Notes: generated from the sequence alone by a model not told the origin. A stretch of DNA of 64,000 nt from Asaia bogorensis (GCA_945869965.1 CAMBRC010000010.1:1-64000); one strand, 5' to 3'; shown: positions 17,234 to 27,041, counted from the stretch's first letter. Made by a program: numbers and translations.

Positions 17234-18463
17234 CTACCGCCCCATGTCGCGCAAAAAATCGAGCTGCCACCGCATCTCATCAACCGCCAGCGGAAACCCG
17301 CCGCTGGGCGTTGGCCGCAAGATGGTCGACGGATTGAGCCGCGCCAGCAGCGTCTGCAACGGCCCGGCGACATTCATCGTGAACCCCGCCTTCCACACCA
17401 GGCTGATCAGCCCCTTGGCGCTGCGCAGCGTCGCCGCGCGATCGACCACGGAGGCGGGCAGCTCGGCCGCCAGGGCCAGGATCGCGGTCGCCATGCGCGG
17501 TTCGCCACGCTGGATTGCCGCCAGCAGCGCCGCCTCGTCCAACTGATGCTCCGACAGCAACTGCTGTGCCTCGATCATCGCCTGGTCGATATCCGGATCG
17601 TGCCGGGTGCGCGCAGGTGGCGGGTTCAACCGCAGCTCAAGCCGCTGCCGCAACTCCCGCGCGGTCGCCAAGGGTAGGTCGGCGCGCCCGGCGAGCACAT
17701 CGAGCAGTTGCGTGGCGACATAGTCGGACAAAGCGCGGGCGGCGCGCTCGGACAGCTTCGGATGGCTCACCAGCGGCTTGTGCCATGCCTCGTGCGGCGC
17801 CCCCGCCATCGCCAGCATGTCCAGCGTCGACTCGCGGATCGCCGCGGTACTGTTGGACAACAGCGCGGTGATGGCACGCACATTGCTGGTCGCCGCCACC
17901 GCGTCGGCGACGTCCTCGGCAAGGCAGGGCCGGGCCGCGATCGACACCGCCACTTCGGCCGCCGGCGCACTGGCCAACAATGCCAGAAGGTCCTCCGAGC
18001 CCAGCAACGGCGACAATCGCACCACCGGGTCGAACACCGTCGTCGCCACATCGCGCGCCAGCTGCATGATGATGCTGCGTGGCGCCTGTGGCATGTCCTT
18101 GAGCACGTCGGCGATCGCCTCGCGCACGCGCACAGCCTCGTCGCTGACCAGCCGGTTCAGCGTGCCCAGCGCCCGCTCGCGTAACGCGGCGCGATCTGCC
18201 ACGCCGAGGTTGGGCACCAGGTTTGCCAGTTTGCGCGCCAACAGCGTGCGCACCCGCTCGTCACGGTCCTGTGCCAGCACCAGGTCGGTGTCGCCGGCGG
18301 CGGCCAGGTTCATCGCCACGGCGGCGCGCACCGTCACCGCGGGGTCGCTGGCCAGTGACCGCAGAACATGCGGCGCGGTGTCCGGTGCCGCGCCCAGACG
18401 CACCCGGGCGGCTTCCGTCGTGTCTTCGGCCGGCGCCAGCAGGGCGGTGTCATCGCGTGGCAT
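17234..18463 (-). CDS. DUF2336 domain protein
   Basis: This 409-residue, mostly helical, Ala/Leu-rich protein matches the DUF2336 family, which is found in Alphaproteobacteria and looks like HEAT-type helical repeats (for example VRAAVAMNLAAAGDTDLVLAQDRDERVRTLLARKLA). No catalytic motif is seen. ATG 18463 overlaps the stop of the diguanylate cyclase (ATGA), which is why this start was chosen over one ten codons upstream. Co-translation with a c-di-GMP synthase hints at a signalling role, but the function is not known. Confidence 0.85.
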   Translation of the reverse strand: MPRDDTALLAPAEDTTEAARVRLGAAPDTAPHVLRSLASDPAVTVRAAVAMNLAAAGDTDLVLAQDRDERVRTLLARKLANLVPNLGVADRAALRERALGTLNRLVSDEAVRVREAIADVLKDMPQAPRSIIMQLARDVATTVFDPVVRLSPLLGSEDLLALLASAPAAEVAVSIAARPCLAEDVADAVAATSNVRAITALLSNSTAAIRESTLDMLAMAGAPHEAWHKPLVSHPKLSERAARALSDYVATQLLDVLAGRADLPLATARELRQRLELRLNPPPARTRHDPDIDQAMIEAQQLLSEHQLDEAALLAAIQRGEPRMATAILALAAELPASVVDRAATLRSAKGLISLVWKAGFTMNVAGPLQTLLARLNPSTILRPTPSGGFPLAVDEMRWQLDFLRDMGR

Positions 18464-19944
18464 CACACCGCCTCCGCCCGCCAGGCGCGCCATTGGCCGC
18501 GCCCGGCGCGCTTGGCCTGGTACATCGCCTGGTCGGCACGTTGCAGCGTCTCGTCCAGCCCTTCGCGCATGGCCGGCCAGCGGGTGGCGATGCCGATCGA
18601 CATGCCGAGCCTGATCTCGTGCCCCCCGGTCAACTCGCGCAGCATCCGCGGCGCGGTGATGGTCAGGTGCTCGGCGCGTTCGGCAGCGGTCAGATCATCG
18701 GCACCGTCCAGCCACAGGGCGAATTCGTCGCCGCCGAGGCGCGCCACCAGGTCGGACGGCCGCACCGTGTCGCGCAACAGGTCGGCCACCAGGCACAGCG
18801 CCTCGTCGCCAACGTCATGGCCGCATTGGTCGTTGAGCTGCTTGAACGCGTCCAGGTCGACAAACAGGATCGTGCCCGGCTGGCCCTCGCGGCTCAGCCG
18901 GTCGATGCGCCGGCCCATCTCGTCAAGGAACGCGCGGCGGTTCAGCAATCCGGTCAGCGGGTCGGTGCGGGCCTGTTGGTTCATGTCGCGCTGCATCGCC
19001 TCGTGCTGCAAGATCACGCGGATGATGCTGTTGATCGAGTTCGCCAGGGGATGGTCATCGGCATCCCATGGCCGCCCCCCCAACCCGCGCCACAGCGCCA
19101 GCGCCGCGGTTTGACTGCCGCTCGTCTGGGCCGGACAGGCAAGGGTCCAACGGCCATCGTTTGCCATGGCATCGCCCACCCCGGTCGTATTTGCCTCGAT
19201 CAGCGACATCGCGGTGTGCACCACCGCGGCGCTGGGCACGCCGATCTGGTGCAGGAAGGCAGCCTGAACGCCGTCTCCCAGCAGGTCGATCACCACGGCG
19301 CCCTCCGCCCCCATCGAGGTGACCATCGCGCCCAGGGCGGCCTTCATCATCCGCGGCGCCTGCACTTCCTTGTTCATCGCGGCAAGGATGTGTTCCACCA
19401 CTTGACTGCGGCGCAGCGCTGCGGCCAGGCGGCCTTCGTGCAGGTCCTGCTCGGTGATGTCCTGGCCCACGCCACGGGCGCCAATGATGTTGCCCTGGTC
19501 GTCCAGGATCGGGGCGGCGCTGAAAGTGAGGCAGATCGCACTGCCGTCCGGACGCCGCAACCAGGCGCGACGGCCACGGGTGCGCACGGTCGGCTGGAAC
19601 GGGTCGAACCCGGTCAGCCCCGCCGCATCGGCGAGCAAAAGTGCTGCCGGCTGGCCGATCAGCAAACTGCTGGACCAGCCGATTGCCGGGTCCGGCGCAA
19701 TGAAGACAAAGCGGCCATGCGCATCGGTTTCGAATGCGATGTCGGCGGACAGGTTGACCAGTTCGCGCCAGCGCTGTCGGCTCTCCAGGAGGGCGGCGTT
19801 CAGCGCGTCGCGACGCGCTGCGCCGATGTCCGCCGCGCCGGCGGGACCGCCGTCGGGCATGGCAAGCTCGCCTGCCCGGCTGTCCGGTCGGGGCAGCTGC
19901 GGCGCGATGAAGGCGACCGGTCCGGCTTCGGGTGCCAGGGGCAT
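18463..19944 (-). CDS. diguanylate cyclase with PAS and GAF-like sensor domains
   Basis: The 493-residue protein makes c-di-GMP from two GTP. A PAS-like domain lies at about 55-175 (WRELVNLSADIAFETDAHGRF, RPDGSAICLTFSAAPILDDQG), a GAF-like region at about 185-310, and a GGDEF domain at about 325-490. The active-site motif GGDEF is intact in ARLGGDEFALW, preceded by DPLTGLLNRRAF and DLDAFKQLND. An inhibitory I-site RPSD lies five residues before GGDEF, so product inhibition is expected. There is no signal peptide or membrane helix. ATG 19944 has AGGAG upstream; the longer open frame to 20394 overlaps dapD and is rejected. Confidence 0.92.
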   Translation of the reverse strand: MPLAPEAGPVAFIAPQLPRPDSRAGELAMPDGGPAGAADIGAARRDALNAALLESRQRWRELVNLSADIAFETDAHGRFVFIAPDPAIGWSSSLLIGQPAALLLADAAGLTGFDPFQPTVRTRGRRAWLRRPDGSAICLTFSAAPILDDQGNIIGARGVGQDITEQDLHEGRLAAALRRSQVVEHILAAMNKEVQAPRMMKAALGAMVTSMGAEGAVVIDLLGDGVQAAFLHQIGVPSAAVVHTAMSLIEANTTGVGDAMANDGRWTLACPAQTSGSQTAALALWRGLGGRPWDADDHPLANSINSIIRVILQHEAMQRDMNQQARTDPLTGLLNRRAFLDEMGRRIDRLSREGQPGTILFVDLDAFKQLNDQCGHDVGDEALCLVADLLRDTVRPSDLVARLGGDEFALWLDGADDLTAAERAEHLTITAPRMLRELTGGHEIRLGMSIGIATRWPAMREGLDETLQRADQAMYQAKRAGRGQWRAWRAEAV

Positions 19945-20089
19945 GGCGTGTGCTCCTCGTGTAACGCCATCCAAGATGAAAGACGTAAATTCCGAATGAA
20001 CACCCGCGCCCGAACTGCGATCGGCACTTCGATTGACAGCGCTAGCCGGCCTGCGCATGGTCCGCGAATTGTTGAGGAGGCCTGCCCCG

Positions 20090-20914
20090 ATGAGCGATTT
20101 GTCCCTGCGTTCGGCGATCGAAGCCCTGTGGGAGCGGCGCGATTCGCTGAATGCCCAGACCAAGGGTGCCGACCGCGAGGCGGTGGAACATGCGCTGGCC
20201 GGGCTTGAGGCCGGCACGCTGCGCACCGCCGAGAAGATCGGCGCCGACTGGGTCGTCAACGAGTGGCTGAAGAAGGCGGTGCTGCTTTCGTTCCGCCTGT
20301 TCGACTCCGCCCTGATGGAGGGCAATGGCGGCGCCCCGGTGTGGGACAAGGTGGCGATGAAGTTCGCCGGCTGGGACGCCGAGCATTTCCGCAAGGCCGG
20401 GTTCCGCGCCGTGCCGGGCGCGATCGTCCGCCGCAGCGCCTATATCGCGCCCGACGTCGTGCTGATGCCCAGCTTCGTCAATGTCGGCGCCCATGTCGGC
20501 CCGCGCACCATGGTGGACACCTGGGCGACGGTCGGCAGCTGTGCCCAGATCGGCGCCAACTGCCACCTGTCCGGCGGCGTCGGCATCGGCGGCGTGCTGG
20601 AGCCGCTTCAGGCAACGCCGGTGATCATCGAGGACGATTGCTTCATCGGCGCCCGCTCCGAGGTGGTCGAAGGCGTGATCGTCGAGCGCGGCGCGGTGCT
20701 GGCGATGGGCGTGTTCCTCAGCGCCACCACCAAGATCATCAACCGCGACACCGGCGAGGTCCATGTCGGCCGGGTGCCGCCCTATTCCGTCGTTGTCCCC
20801 GGGGCGATGCCCGGACCGGTCGGCACGCCGTCGCTGTACTGCGCGGTGATCGTCAAGCAGGTCGACGCGCGCACCCGCGCGAAAACCGCGATCAACGAGC
20901 TGCTGCGCTACTGA
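20090..20914 (+). CDS. dapD: 2,3,4,5-tetrahydropyridine-2,6-dicarboxylate N-succinyltransferase
   Basis: DapD uses succinyl-CoA to acylate tetrahydrodipicolinate in the succinylase branch of lysine and diaminopimelate synthesis. The 274-residue length is standard. After a helical N-terminal domain, a left-handed beta-helix of hexapeptide repeats runs from about residue 105 ([27 protein letters not shown]) to 230. GAGGAGG precedes ATG 20090, which excludes an upstream in-frame ATG at 20033. A TTGACA at 20034-20039 may be part of its promoter. It is followed after two bases by dapE, the deacylase of the same branch. Confidence 0.96.
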   Translation: MSDLSLRSAIEALWERRDSLNAQTKGADREAVEHALAGLEAGTLRTAEKIGADWVVNEWLKKAVLLSFRLFDSALMEGNGGAPVWDKVAMKFAGWDAEHFRKAGFRAVPGAIVRRSAYIAPDVVLMPSFVNVGAHVGPRTMVDTWATVGSCAQIGANCHLSGGVGIGGVLEPLQATPVIIEDDCFIGARSEVVEGVIVERGAVLAMGVFLSATTKIINRDTGEVHVGRVPPYSVVVPGAMPGPVGTPSLYCAVIVKQVDARTRAKTAINELLRY

Positions 20915-20916
20915 CC

Positions 20917-22050
20917 ATGTCTGGTAACACGGCGCACGACCCGCTGGCGCTGGCGCAGTCCCTGCTGCGCTGCGCCTCTGTCACACCCGCAGACGCCGGT
21001 GCGCAGGACGTCCTGGCCGGGGCGTTGGAAGCGATCGGCTTCACCGTGACGCGCCTGCGCTACGGCGAGATTGCGAACCTGTTCGCCCGCATCGGCACCG
21101 AAGCACCGCATATCTGCTTCGCCGGCCATACCGATGTGGTGCCAGAAGGTGCCTCCACCTGGACCAGCGGCCCTTTCGCCGGCGATATCCGCGACGGCGT
21201 TCTCTACGGCCGCGGCGCCTGCGACATGAAGGGGGCAATCGCGTCGTTTGTCGCCGCCGCCGCCGACCACCTCAAGGGCGGCGCACCCAAAGGCTCGATC
21301 TCCCTGCTGATCACCGGCGACGAGGAAGGCCCGGCGATCGACGGCACCGTCCGCGTCCTGGAATGGATGCAGGCGAACAACCAGGTCCCCGATTTCTGCA
21401 TCGTCGGCGAACCGACCAACCCCGTTGCCCTGGGCGACATGATCAAGGTCGGCCGGCGCGGCAGCGTCAACATGACGCTGACCGTGCACGGCACCCAGGG
21501 CCACGTCGCCTACCCCCACCGCGTCGACAATCCGGTCCACCGGCTGGTCCGCATCGCCGCCGCCCTGACCGCCGCCCCGATCGACGCCGGCAGCGCATTC
21601 TTCGAACCCACCAGCATCCAGATCACCAGCATCGATGTCGGCAACAGCGCCACCAACGTGGTGCCGGCCAGTGCGAAGCTGATGCTGAACATCCGCTTCA
21701 ACGAACGCCACAGCGGCGCCTCGCTGGCCGCCTGGGTGCGCGCCACCGCCGAGCGCCACGCTGAGCGCTTTGATCTCGACGTGTCGATCTCCGGCGAAAG
21801 CTTCCTCACCCCGGTCGGCCCCGAAATCGAGGCCCTGACCGCCGCCATCGCCGAAGCCACCGGCCGCGAGCCGAAGCTGGACACCGGCGGCGGCACCTCG
21901 GACGCCCGCTTCATCGCGCGCTACTGCCCAGTCGCGGAATTCGGCCTCGTCGGCCAGACCATGCACCAGGTGGACGAGTGCGTCCCGGTCGATGAACTTC
22001 GCGACCTCGCCCGCATCTATCGCGCCGTGCTCGGCAAGCTGCTGCGATGA
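20917..22050 (+). CDS. dapE: succinyl-diaminopimelate desuccinylase
   Basis: DapE removes succinate from N-succinyl-LL-diaminopimelate. The 377-residue M20 metallopeptidase shows metal ligand His71 in [10 protein letters not shown], the bridging Asp in GRGACDMKG, the catalytic Glu in [10 protein letters not shown], and later ligands in EPTNP and MHQVDECV. The dimerisation lid domain lies at about 180-290. ATG 20917 starts two bases after the dapD stop. The stop overlaps the next gene (ATGA), so the downstream membrane protein is translationally coupled. Confidence 0.96.
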   Translation: MSGNTAHDPLALAQSLLRCASVTPADAGAQDVLAGALEAIGFTVTRLRYGEIANLFARIGTEAPHICFAGHTDVVPEGASTWTSGPFAGDIRDGVLYGRGACDMKGAIASFVAAAADHLKGGAPKGSISLLITGDEEGPAIDGTVRVLEWMQANNQVPDFCIVGEPTNPVALGDMIKVGRRGSVNMTLTVHGTQGHVAYPHRVDNPVHRLVRIAAALTAAPIDAGSAFFEPTSIQITSIDVGNSATNVVPASAKLMLNIRFNERHSGASLAAWVRATAERHAERFDLDVSISGESFLTPVGPEIEALTAAIAEATGREPKLDTGGGTSDARFIARYCPVAEFGLVGQTMHQVDECVPVDELRDLARIYRAVLGKLLR

Positions 22051-22619
22051 GTGATCCGCCAGCACGCCGAAGCGTGATCCGCGGCGTCTACCGGCTGGCA
22101 CGGTTCAAGCCGGAGGGATTTGCCGAGTTCGGCGCCACCCGACAGGCGTTTCTCAATTCGCTGGCGCCGCTGATCGCCTTTCCGTTGGTTGGCGGCACGC
22201 TGATCCTGCTGTCCGGCGGCGGGCTGCGCGCGGTGACCGACCTGCTTGCCACCCTGGTCGCCCTGATCGCACCGGGGGTGATCACCGCCACCCTGGCCGA
22301 ACGCTGGCAGCGCGCCGATTGGTGGCCGCGCTATGCCGTGGCCTTCAACTGGTCGCAATGGGCGGTCCCGGTGGTGGCGCTGGCGCTGCTGATGGCAACG
22401 GGCGTGCTGCGCCGGATGGGATTGGGCGAGGCCCAGGCGGCCATCGCCGTGCTGTTCGCCATCGCCGCCTATGGCATCAGCCTGCACTGGTTCCTCGCTC
22501 GCCACGGTCTCGGCCTCTCAAAGGGCCGAACCACGCTGCTGGTCATCACAATCAATCTCGGCACCGTAACCCTGGTGATGGTACCGCGCATCGTCGCCGC
22601 CGTTCTGGCCCAGGACTAG
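22047..22619 (+). CDS. uncharacterised membrane protein, tandem copy 1
   Basis: I do not recognise this 190-residue protein. It has about five hydrophobic segments, with a polar N-terminal region (about 1-35). Notable features are FNWSQWAVP near residue 100 and [14 protein letters not shown] near 155. The next gene shares the same layout and the motif GLGLS-GR--LLV, so the two are paralogues. ATG 22047 overlaps the dapE stop. A role linked to lysine/diaminopimelate synthesis or peptidoglycan would be guesswork. Confidence 0.75.
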   Translation: MSDPPARRSVIRGVYRLARFKPEGFAEFGATRQAFLNSLAPLIAFPLVGGTLILLSGGGLRAVTDLLATLVALIAPGVITATLAERWQRADWWPRYAVAFNWSQWAVPVVALALLMATGVLRRMGLGEAQAAIAVLFAIAAYGISLHWFLARHGLGLSKGRTTLLVITINLGTVTLVMVPRIVAAVLAQD

Positions 22620-22625
22620 CCGCCC

Positions 22626-23195
22626 TTGACCGACGTCTCCATCGGCCCGTGGATGGGCCTGCGCGCGGCGCTACTGCTGGCCCGTGGCCGCCCCGAAGGC
22701 GCGTTCCTGATCAGCATCGAGCCCCCCGAGGCACAGCTGTCGCGGGCGCGCCACAGCTTCCTGGCCTTGCTGTTGTGCGTGCCGGTCTTCCTGCTGATCC
22801 AAAGCCTGGGCCAGGACCAGGGCAAGGCTGCCGCCGGCATCACCATCCTGCGCGACTCCGCCAGCTTCGTCCTGGCCTGGCTCGGCTATGCCGTGCTGTC
22901 GCACCGTCTGGCCGCGACGATGGACCGGGCCGAGCTGTGGCCACTCTTTGTCGTGCTGTGGAACTGGTGCAACCTCGTCCAGTACCTGCTGATGGCCTGC
23001 GCCATGGCACCCACCCTGCTCGGCGCGCCGGCCATCGTCGGACAGACCGCCTGGGTGGTGGCCATTGGCTGGTCGGTATGGCTGCAATGGTCGGCCACCC
23101 GTATCGGCCTCGGCCTGTCTGCCGGGCGCGCGGCACTCCTGGTGGTCGCCGACATGGCGCTGGGCATCGCGGTGCTTCGCCTCACCGCGGGCTGA
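22626..23195 (+). CDS. uncharacterised membrane protein, tandem copy 2
   Basis: This is a 189-residue integral membrane protein with about five hydrophobic segments and a TTG start at 22626, six bases after copy 1. The motifs LWNWCNLVQYLL and GLGLSAGRAALLVV align with FNWSQWAVP and [14 protein letters not shown] of copy 1. The N-terminus carries GRPEGAFLISIEPPEAQLSRARHSF, which precedes the first helix. Its last 14 bases overlap the end of the convergent truA gene. Function unknown. Confidence 0.7.
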   Translation: MTDVSIGPWMGLRAALLLARGRPEGAFLISIEPPEAQLSRARHSFLALLLCVPVFLLIQSLGQDQGKAAAGITILRDSASFVLAWLGYAVLSHRLAATMDRAELWPLFVVLWNWCNLVQYLLMACAMAPTLLGAPAIVGQTAWVVAIGWSVWLQWSATRIGLGLSAGRAALLVVADMALGIAVLRLTAG

Positions 23196-23946
23196 ACGGA
23201 TCCTCGGGATAGCGCACGGCCATCAACATCAGCCCGTCGGACGGCGCGGTCGGCCCGGCGGCCGCACGGTCACGCGCCACCAGCGCCAGCCCCACCCGCT
23301 CCGCCGGCCAGGTCCCTTCGCCCACCAGCTTCAGCGTGCCCACGATGTTGCGAACCATGTGATGCAGAAAGCTGCGGGCGGCCACGTCAATCACCACCAT
23401 CTCGCCCTCCCTTCGAACCTCCAATTGGTCGATCGTTCGCACGGGCGATTTCGCCTGGCACGAGGTGGCGCGAAACGAGGTGAAATCATGCCGCCCCAGC
23501 AGCGCCTCCGCCCCGCGCGCCATCGCCGCGTCATCCAGCTCCTGCGGCACATGCCACATTCGCCCGGCCTCCAGCGCCGCGCGCGCCCGCCGGTTTAGAA
23601 TGCGATAGCGATACTCCCGCCCGATCGCCGAAAACCGCGGATTCCACCCCGCCGGCGCCAGCACCGCCCGCAACACCGCCACCGCATGCGGCTTCATGTG
23701 GTAGTTCAACGCATCGCGCAGCTTGTCGCCGGAAATCGTCCGCTCCAGGTCGATACTGGCCACCTGCCCGCTGGCATGCACCCCGGAATCGGTCCGCCCG
23801 GCAGTGATGCTGGCCACCGGCGCCCCGCCCACCAACCGCGCCGCCGCCGCCTCCAACACCTGCTGCACCGACACCCCGCTCGCCTGGCGCTGCCAGCCGA
23901 AAAACCCGGCGCCGTGATACTCCAGTAACAGCGCATAACGCGGCAT
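23182..23946 (-). CDS. truA: tRNA pseudouridine(38-40) synthase
   Basis: TruA converts uridines 38, 39 and 40 of the tRNA anticodon arm to pseudouridine. The 254-residue protein has the catalytic Asp53 in GRTDSGVHA, with LLLEYHGAGFFGWQRQ at the start and FLHHMVRNIVGTL in the second half. ATG 23946 overlaps the fmt stop. It is the last gene of def-fmt-truA. Confidence 0.96.
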   Translation of the reverse strand: MPRYALLLEYHGAGFFGWQRQASGVSVQQVLEAAAARLVGGAPVASITAGRTDSGVHASGQVASIDLERTISGDKLRDALNYHMKPHAVAVLRAVLAPAGWNPRFSAIGREYRYRILNRRARAALEAGRMWHVPQELDDAAMARGAEALLGRHDFTSFRATSCQAKSPVRTIDQLEVRREGEMVVIDVAARSFLHHMVRNIVGTLKLVGEGTWPAERVGLALVARDRAAAGPTAPSDGLMLMAVRYPEDPFSPR

Positions 23947-24854
23947 CAGCCGAGCACCGTCCCCACCGGCACCCGCCGCCCGCGCAGGAACGCCCCGGCC
24001 GCCATGGCGCCCCGCCCCGGCGCCTGCACCCGCATCAGCCGCAGCGCACCCTGCCCACAGGCAACCAGCAGCCCTTCATCCAACACCGTCCCCGGCGCGC
24101 CATCCCCCGCTTCCGGCACCGCCGCCAGCACCTTCAGCACCTCGCCATCCAGCGTGGCAAAAGTCCCCGGCCAAGGGTTCAGCGCCCGCACCCGCCGGTC
24201 CAGCGCAGCAGCATCCAGCCGCCAGTCGATCCGCCCGTCCTCGCGCGTCAGCTTCGCCGCATAGCTCGCACCCTCTTCCGGCTGCGCCACCGGGGCAGGG
24301 GAGGCATCAAGCACCGCCAGCACCAGCCGCGCCCCCATCGCCGCCAGCGCATCATGCAATTCACTCGCCGTCGTGGTCGCGGTGACAGACACCGAATCGC
24401 ACGCCAGCATCGCCCCGGTATCGAGCCCGGCATCCATCTGCATGATGGTGATCCCGGTCCGCGCATCCCCCGCCAGCAACGCCGCCTGGATCGGCGCCGC
24501 CCCGCGCCAGCGCGGCAACAGGCTGGCATGGATGTTCAGGCACCCGCGCTTCGGCGCATCCAGCATCGCCTGCGGCAAGATCAACCCGTACGCCGCCACC
24601 ACCGCCACATCCAGCCCAAGTGCCGCAAATTCCGCCTGCGCCGCCTCGTCCTTCCGCAGCCGCACCGGTGTGCGCACCTCCAGCCCCATCGTCTCGGCGG
24701 CAACCTGCACCGGACACCGCCGCACCGCCTGCCCGCGCCCGGCCGGCCGCGCCGGCTGGCAGTACACCGCCGCGATCTCATGCCCCGCGTCATGCAGCGC
24801 CCGCAGCGCCGGCACCGCGAAATCCGGGCTGCCCATGAACGCCAGCCGCGCCAC
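23946..24854 (-). CDS. fmt: methionyl-tRNA formyltransferase
   Basis: Fmt formylates initiator Met-tRNA using 10-formyl-tetrahydrofolate. The 302-residue protein has the catalytic region [17 protein letters not shown] and the Asp in [13 protein letters not shown], then the C-terminal OB-fold domain (about 205-302) with ALNPWPGTF. The start is GTG at 24854, two bases after the def stop. The partner Def removes the formyl group, so the operon links both ends of the formyl cycle. Confidence 0.96.
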   Translation of the reverse strand: MARLAFMGSPDFAVPALRALHDAGHEIAAVYCQPARPAGRGQAVRRCPVQVAAETMGLEVRTPVRLRKDEAAQAEFAALGLDVAVVAAYGLILPQAMLDAPKRGCLNIHASLLPRWRGAAPIQAALLAGDARTGITIMQMDAGLDTGAMLACDSVSVTATTTASELHDALAAMGARLVLAVLDASPAPVAQPEEGASYAAKLTREDGRIDWRLDAAALDRRVRALNPWPGTFATLDGEVLKVLAAVPEAGDGAPGTVLDEGLLVACGQGALRLMRVQAPGRGAMAAGAFLRGRRVPVGTVLG

Positions 24855-24856
24855 AA

Positions 24857-25402
24857 TCAGCGCTCCTTGTTCTTCTGTTCCTTGGCCAGCTTGCGCATGA
24901 TCATGTTGCGCTTCAGCGCCGAGATGTGATCGACAAACAACACCCCGTCCAGATGATCCAGCTCATGCTGCAAACACGCAGCCAACAGCCCGTCGCCTTG
25001 GATCTCGCGCCGCGCCCCCTCAAGGTCGAAATACCGCACCTTCACCTGCGCCGGACGGATCACATCGGCGAACATGTTCGGCAGCGACAAACACCCCTCC
25101 TCGCGCGTCGCCACCTCCTTGCTGGCCGCCACGATCTCCGGATTGACCAGCACATGCGGCGTCCGCTTGTCGCCCGGCGCCAGGTCGACGATCGCCACCC
25201 GCAACGCCACCCCAACCTGCGGCGCCGCCAGCCCGATCCCCGGCGCATGGTACATCGCCGCGAACATGCGCGGCACCAACGCGCGCACCGCATCATTGTC
25301 GCCGGCCGCAACCGCGCGGCAGCGTAGCTTCAGGGTGGCGTGTGGCGCGATCAGGATCGGCAACAGCATGGCGGCGGCGGCCGGCGGGGTTTCGTCGTTC
25401 AT
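24857..25402 (-). CDS. def: peptide deformylase
   Basis: Def removes the N-formyl group from new proteins. From ATG 25402 it has 181 residues. The three family motifs are GIGLAAPQ (about 55-62), EEGCLSLP with the metal-binding Cys, and QHELDHLDG with the two metal-binding His and the catalytic Glu. The open frame extends upstream to 25561 but this overlaps the divergent Hsp20 region. It heads the def-fmt-truA group. Confidence 0.95.
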   Translation of the reverse strand: MNDETPPAAAAMLLPILIAPHATLKLRCRAVAAGDNDAVRALVPRMFAAMYHAPGIGLAAPQVGVALRVAIVDLAPGDKRTPHVLVNPEIVAASKEVATREEGCLSLPNMFADVIRPAQVKVRYFDLEGARREIQGDGLLAACLQHELDHLDGVLFVDHISALKRNMIMRKLAKEQKNKER

Positions 25403-25450
25403 CGCAGGGATGTAGCGGTGCGGCCCGCCGCGATCAACGCCGATGACCCT

Positions 25451-25480
25451 CTTGCAACCCAGCCGGGACCCGCCAAATAT
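25451..25480 (+). promoter_or_regulatory. possible heat-shock (sigma-32 type) promoter for Hsp20
   Basis: CTTGCAA at 25451-25457 and CCAAATAT at 25473-25480 are spaced 18 bases apart after CTTG. The first box resembles the RpoH -35 (CTTGAAA). The second departs from the alphaproteobacterial -10. The Hsp20 GTG lies about 60 bases downstream. This is a weak motif-only call. Confidence 0.25.
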
Positions 25481-25541
25481 GCTGGCGACGGGTTGCCATA
25501 ACGGGACCCGCCGCCCGCTTCGCTCGCATGAGGAGGCCTTC

Positions 25542-25997
25542 GTGACCACCCGCGTTTTCACATCCCCACTGTTCCTCGGCTTCGACCACCTCGAGCAGAT
25601 GCTCGAACGCGCGTCGAAAACCTCCTCCGAGGGCTATCCGCCCTACAACATCGAACAGACCGGCCCGACCGGCCTGCGCATCTCCCTGGCGGTGGCCGGC
25701 TTCACCATGGACGACCTGCAAATCACCCAGGAAGACAACCAGCTGGTGATCCGCGGCCGCCAGACCGACGACAGCCAGGGCCGGGTGTTCCTGCATCGCG
25801 GCATCGCCGCCCGGCAGTTCCAGCGCGCCTTCGTCATGGCCGAAGGCATCGAGGTCACCGGCGCCTGGCTCGACAACGGCCTGCTGCACATCGACCTCGC
25901 CCGCCCACAACCCGAAACGCGGGTGAAAACTATCAGCATCGGCAAGCGGGCAGCCACCGGCGCCGCCGTGCCAATGGTGGACGGCTCCGCCGAATAG
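25542..25997 (+). CDS. small heat shock protein Hsp20 (IbpA type)
   Basis: An ATP-independent holdase that keeps unfolded proteins soluble. The 151-residue product has the IbpA-like N-terminus FTSPLFLGFDHLEQML, the alpha-crystallin domain from about 35 to 125 (YPPYNIEQTG, LAVAGFTMDDLQI, FLHRGIAARQFQRAF) and a short C-terminal tail. GTG 25542 has GAGGAGG eight bases upstream; the in-frame extension to 25443 has no ribosome binding site. DUF1150 follows, the standard alphaproteobacterial pairing. Confidence 0.92.
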   Translation: MTTRVFTSPLFLGFDHLEQMLERASKTSSEGYPPYNIEQTGPTGLRISLAVAGFTMDDLQITQEDNQLVIRGRQTDDSQGRVFLHRGIAARQFQRAFVMAEGIEVTGAWLDNGLLHIDLARPQPETRVKTISIGKRAATGAAVPMVDGSAE

Positions 25998-26034
25998 CCG
26001 GCAACACTTCATCGGCTCAACCAGGAGACACGTC

Positions 26035-26277
26035 ATGACCGACACCACCTCCACCCCGCCGGCCGCCGTCATCTTCGACATCCGCCTGCTGTCACCCGCC
26101 GACCTCGGCCGCCTCGGCCTGCAACAGGTGGCCTACGTGAAGCCGGTGATCTTCAACGGCGCCCACGCCTTCGCCATCCACGCCGCCGACGGCACGCCGA
26201 TGGCCGTGGCGCCGGACCAGAACCTCGCCTGCGCCGCCATCGTCGAGCACGAAATGCTGCCCGTCCTGGTCCACTGA
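26035..26277 (+). CDS. DUF1150 family protein
   Basis: This 80-residue protein matches the DUF1150 family, which in Alphaproteobacteria usually sits next to an Hsp20 gene as here (37 bases downstream). The sequence shows LGLQQVAYVKPV and FAIHAADGTPMAVAPD. AGGAGA precedes the ATG. Function is not established; co-regulation with Hsp20 is inferred from context. Confidence 0.85.
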   Translation: MTDTTSTPPAAVIFDIRLLSPADLGRLGLQQVAYVKPVIFNGAHAFAIHAADGTPMAVAPDQNLACAAIVEHEMLPVLVH

Positions 26278-26358
26278 AGCAGGCTGGCAGCCACCGATCG
26301 CTTGACAGGCGGGGGCACCCAGCACCGAATAACGCCGTACAGCGAAGAAAGACCGGCG

Positions 26359-26754
26359 ATGAAGAAAGGCTACAAGGCGCTGCTGGCCGAAGCCGACGCC
26401 GAGGTCCAGACCCTGCCGGCCGACCAGGCCCTCGCCCAGCACGGCGACCCCGGCGTGGTCTTCGTCGACCTGCGCGACCCCCGCGAGATCGCGCGCGAGG
26501 GCCGCATCCCCGGCTCGTTCTCATGCCCGCGCGGCATGCTGGAATTCTGGGTCGACCCCGACAGCCCCTACGCCAAGCCGATCTTCGCCGAACCGAAACG
26601 CTTCGTCTTCTACTGCGCCAGCGGCTGGCGCTCGGCGCTGGCGGCCAAGACCGTACAGGACATGGGCCTGGCCAACGTCGCCCATGTCGGCGGCGGCTAC
26701 ACCGCCTGGAAACAAGCCGGCGGCGCCACCGAAATCCCGCAACCCAAGGGCTGA
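26359..26754 (+). CDS. rhodanese-like domain protein
   Basis: The 131-residue single-domain protein has the rhodanese pattern: VVFVDLRDPREIAREGRIPGS near residues 33-53 and the active loop FYCASGWRS with catalytic Cys86. Such proteins carry persulfide sulfur. An inserted SPYAKPIF segment before the active loop is typical of a small bacterial subgroup. The chosen ATG at 26359 skips 19 N-terminal residues unlike the family. It lies downstream of the Hsp20-DUF1150 pair. Confidence 0.88.
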   Translation: MKKGYKALLAEADAEVQTLPADQALAQHGDPGVVFVDLRDPREIAREGRIPGSFSCPRGMLEFWVDPDSPYAKPIFAEPKRFVFYCASGWRSALAAKTVQDMGLANVAHVGGGYTAWKQAGGATEIPQPKG

Positions 26755-26780
26755 TGGCCATACGCGCGAAGGGTCAGAAA

Positions 26781-27014
26781 AAGACTGGGCTCTGCCCAGA
26801 CCCGCCAGGGGCCAAGCCCCTGGACCTTTATTTTATAAAAATTTGAAAAACTCTGAAGACCTGGGGTCTTTGGAATCCCAAGAAGGTTCCTGACTAAACC
26901 AGCAGCGAAAAATCGCCACCCGGGTTTGATTGATGGCAACAGGAACGGTCACTTAAGGTAATGGGATCAAAGGGTCTCCGACCCTTTGCGGGTCGAGGGC
27001 AGAGCCCTCGCCTT
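26781..27014. repeat. family A structured intergenic repeat, copy 1
   Basis: Located between the convergent rhodanese and oxidoreductase genes. The left half (26781-26828) carries hairpins CTGGGC-TCT-GCCCAG and CCAGGGGC-CAA-GCCCCTGG. An A/T-rich stretch follows. The right half has a 9-bp hairpin (26968-26988, arm CAAAGGGTC, loop TCC) and a 7-bp hairpin (26994-27010, arms CGAGGGC and GCCCTCG). Relative to copies 3 and 5 the right-half stems differ in sequence on both arms but remain paired. Confidence 0.85.
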
Positions 27015-27041
27015 CCCTACCTGCACGAGCATGGAGCGGCG

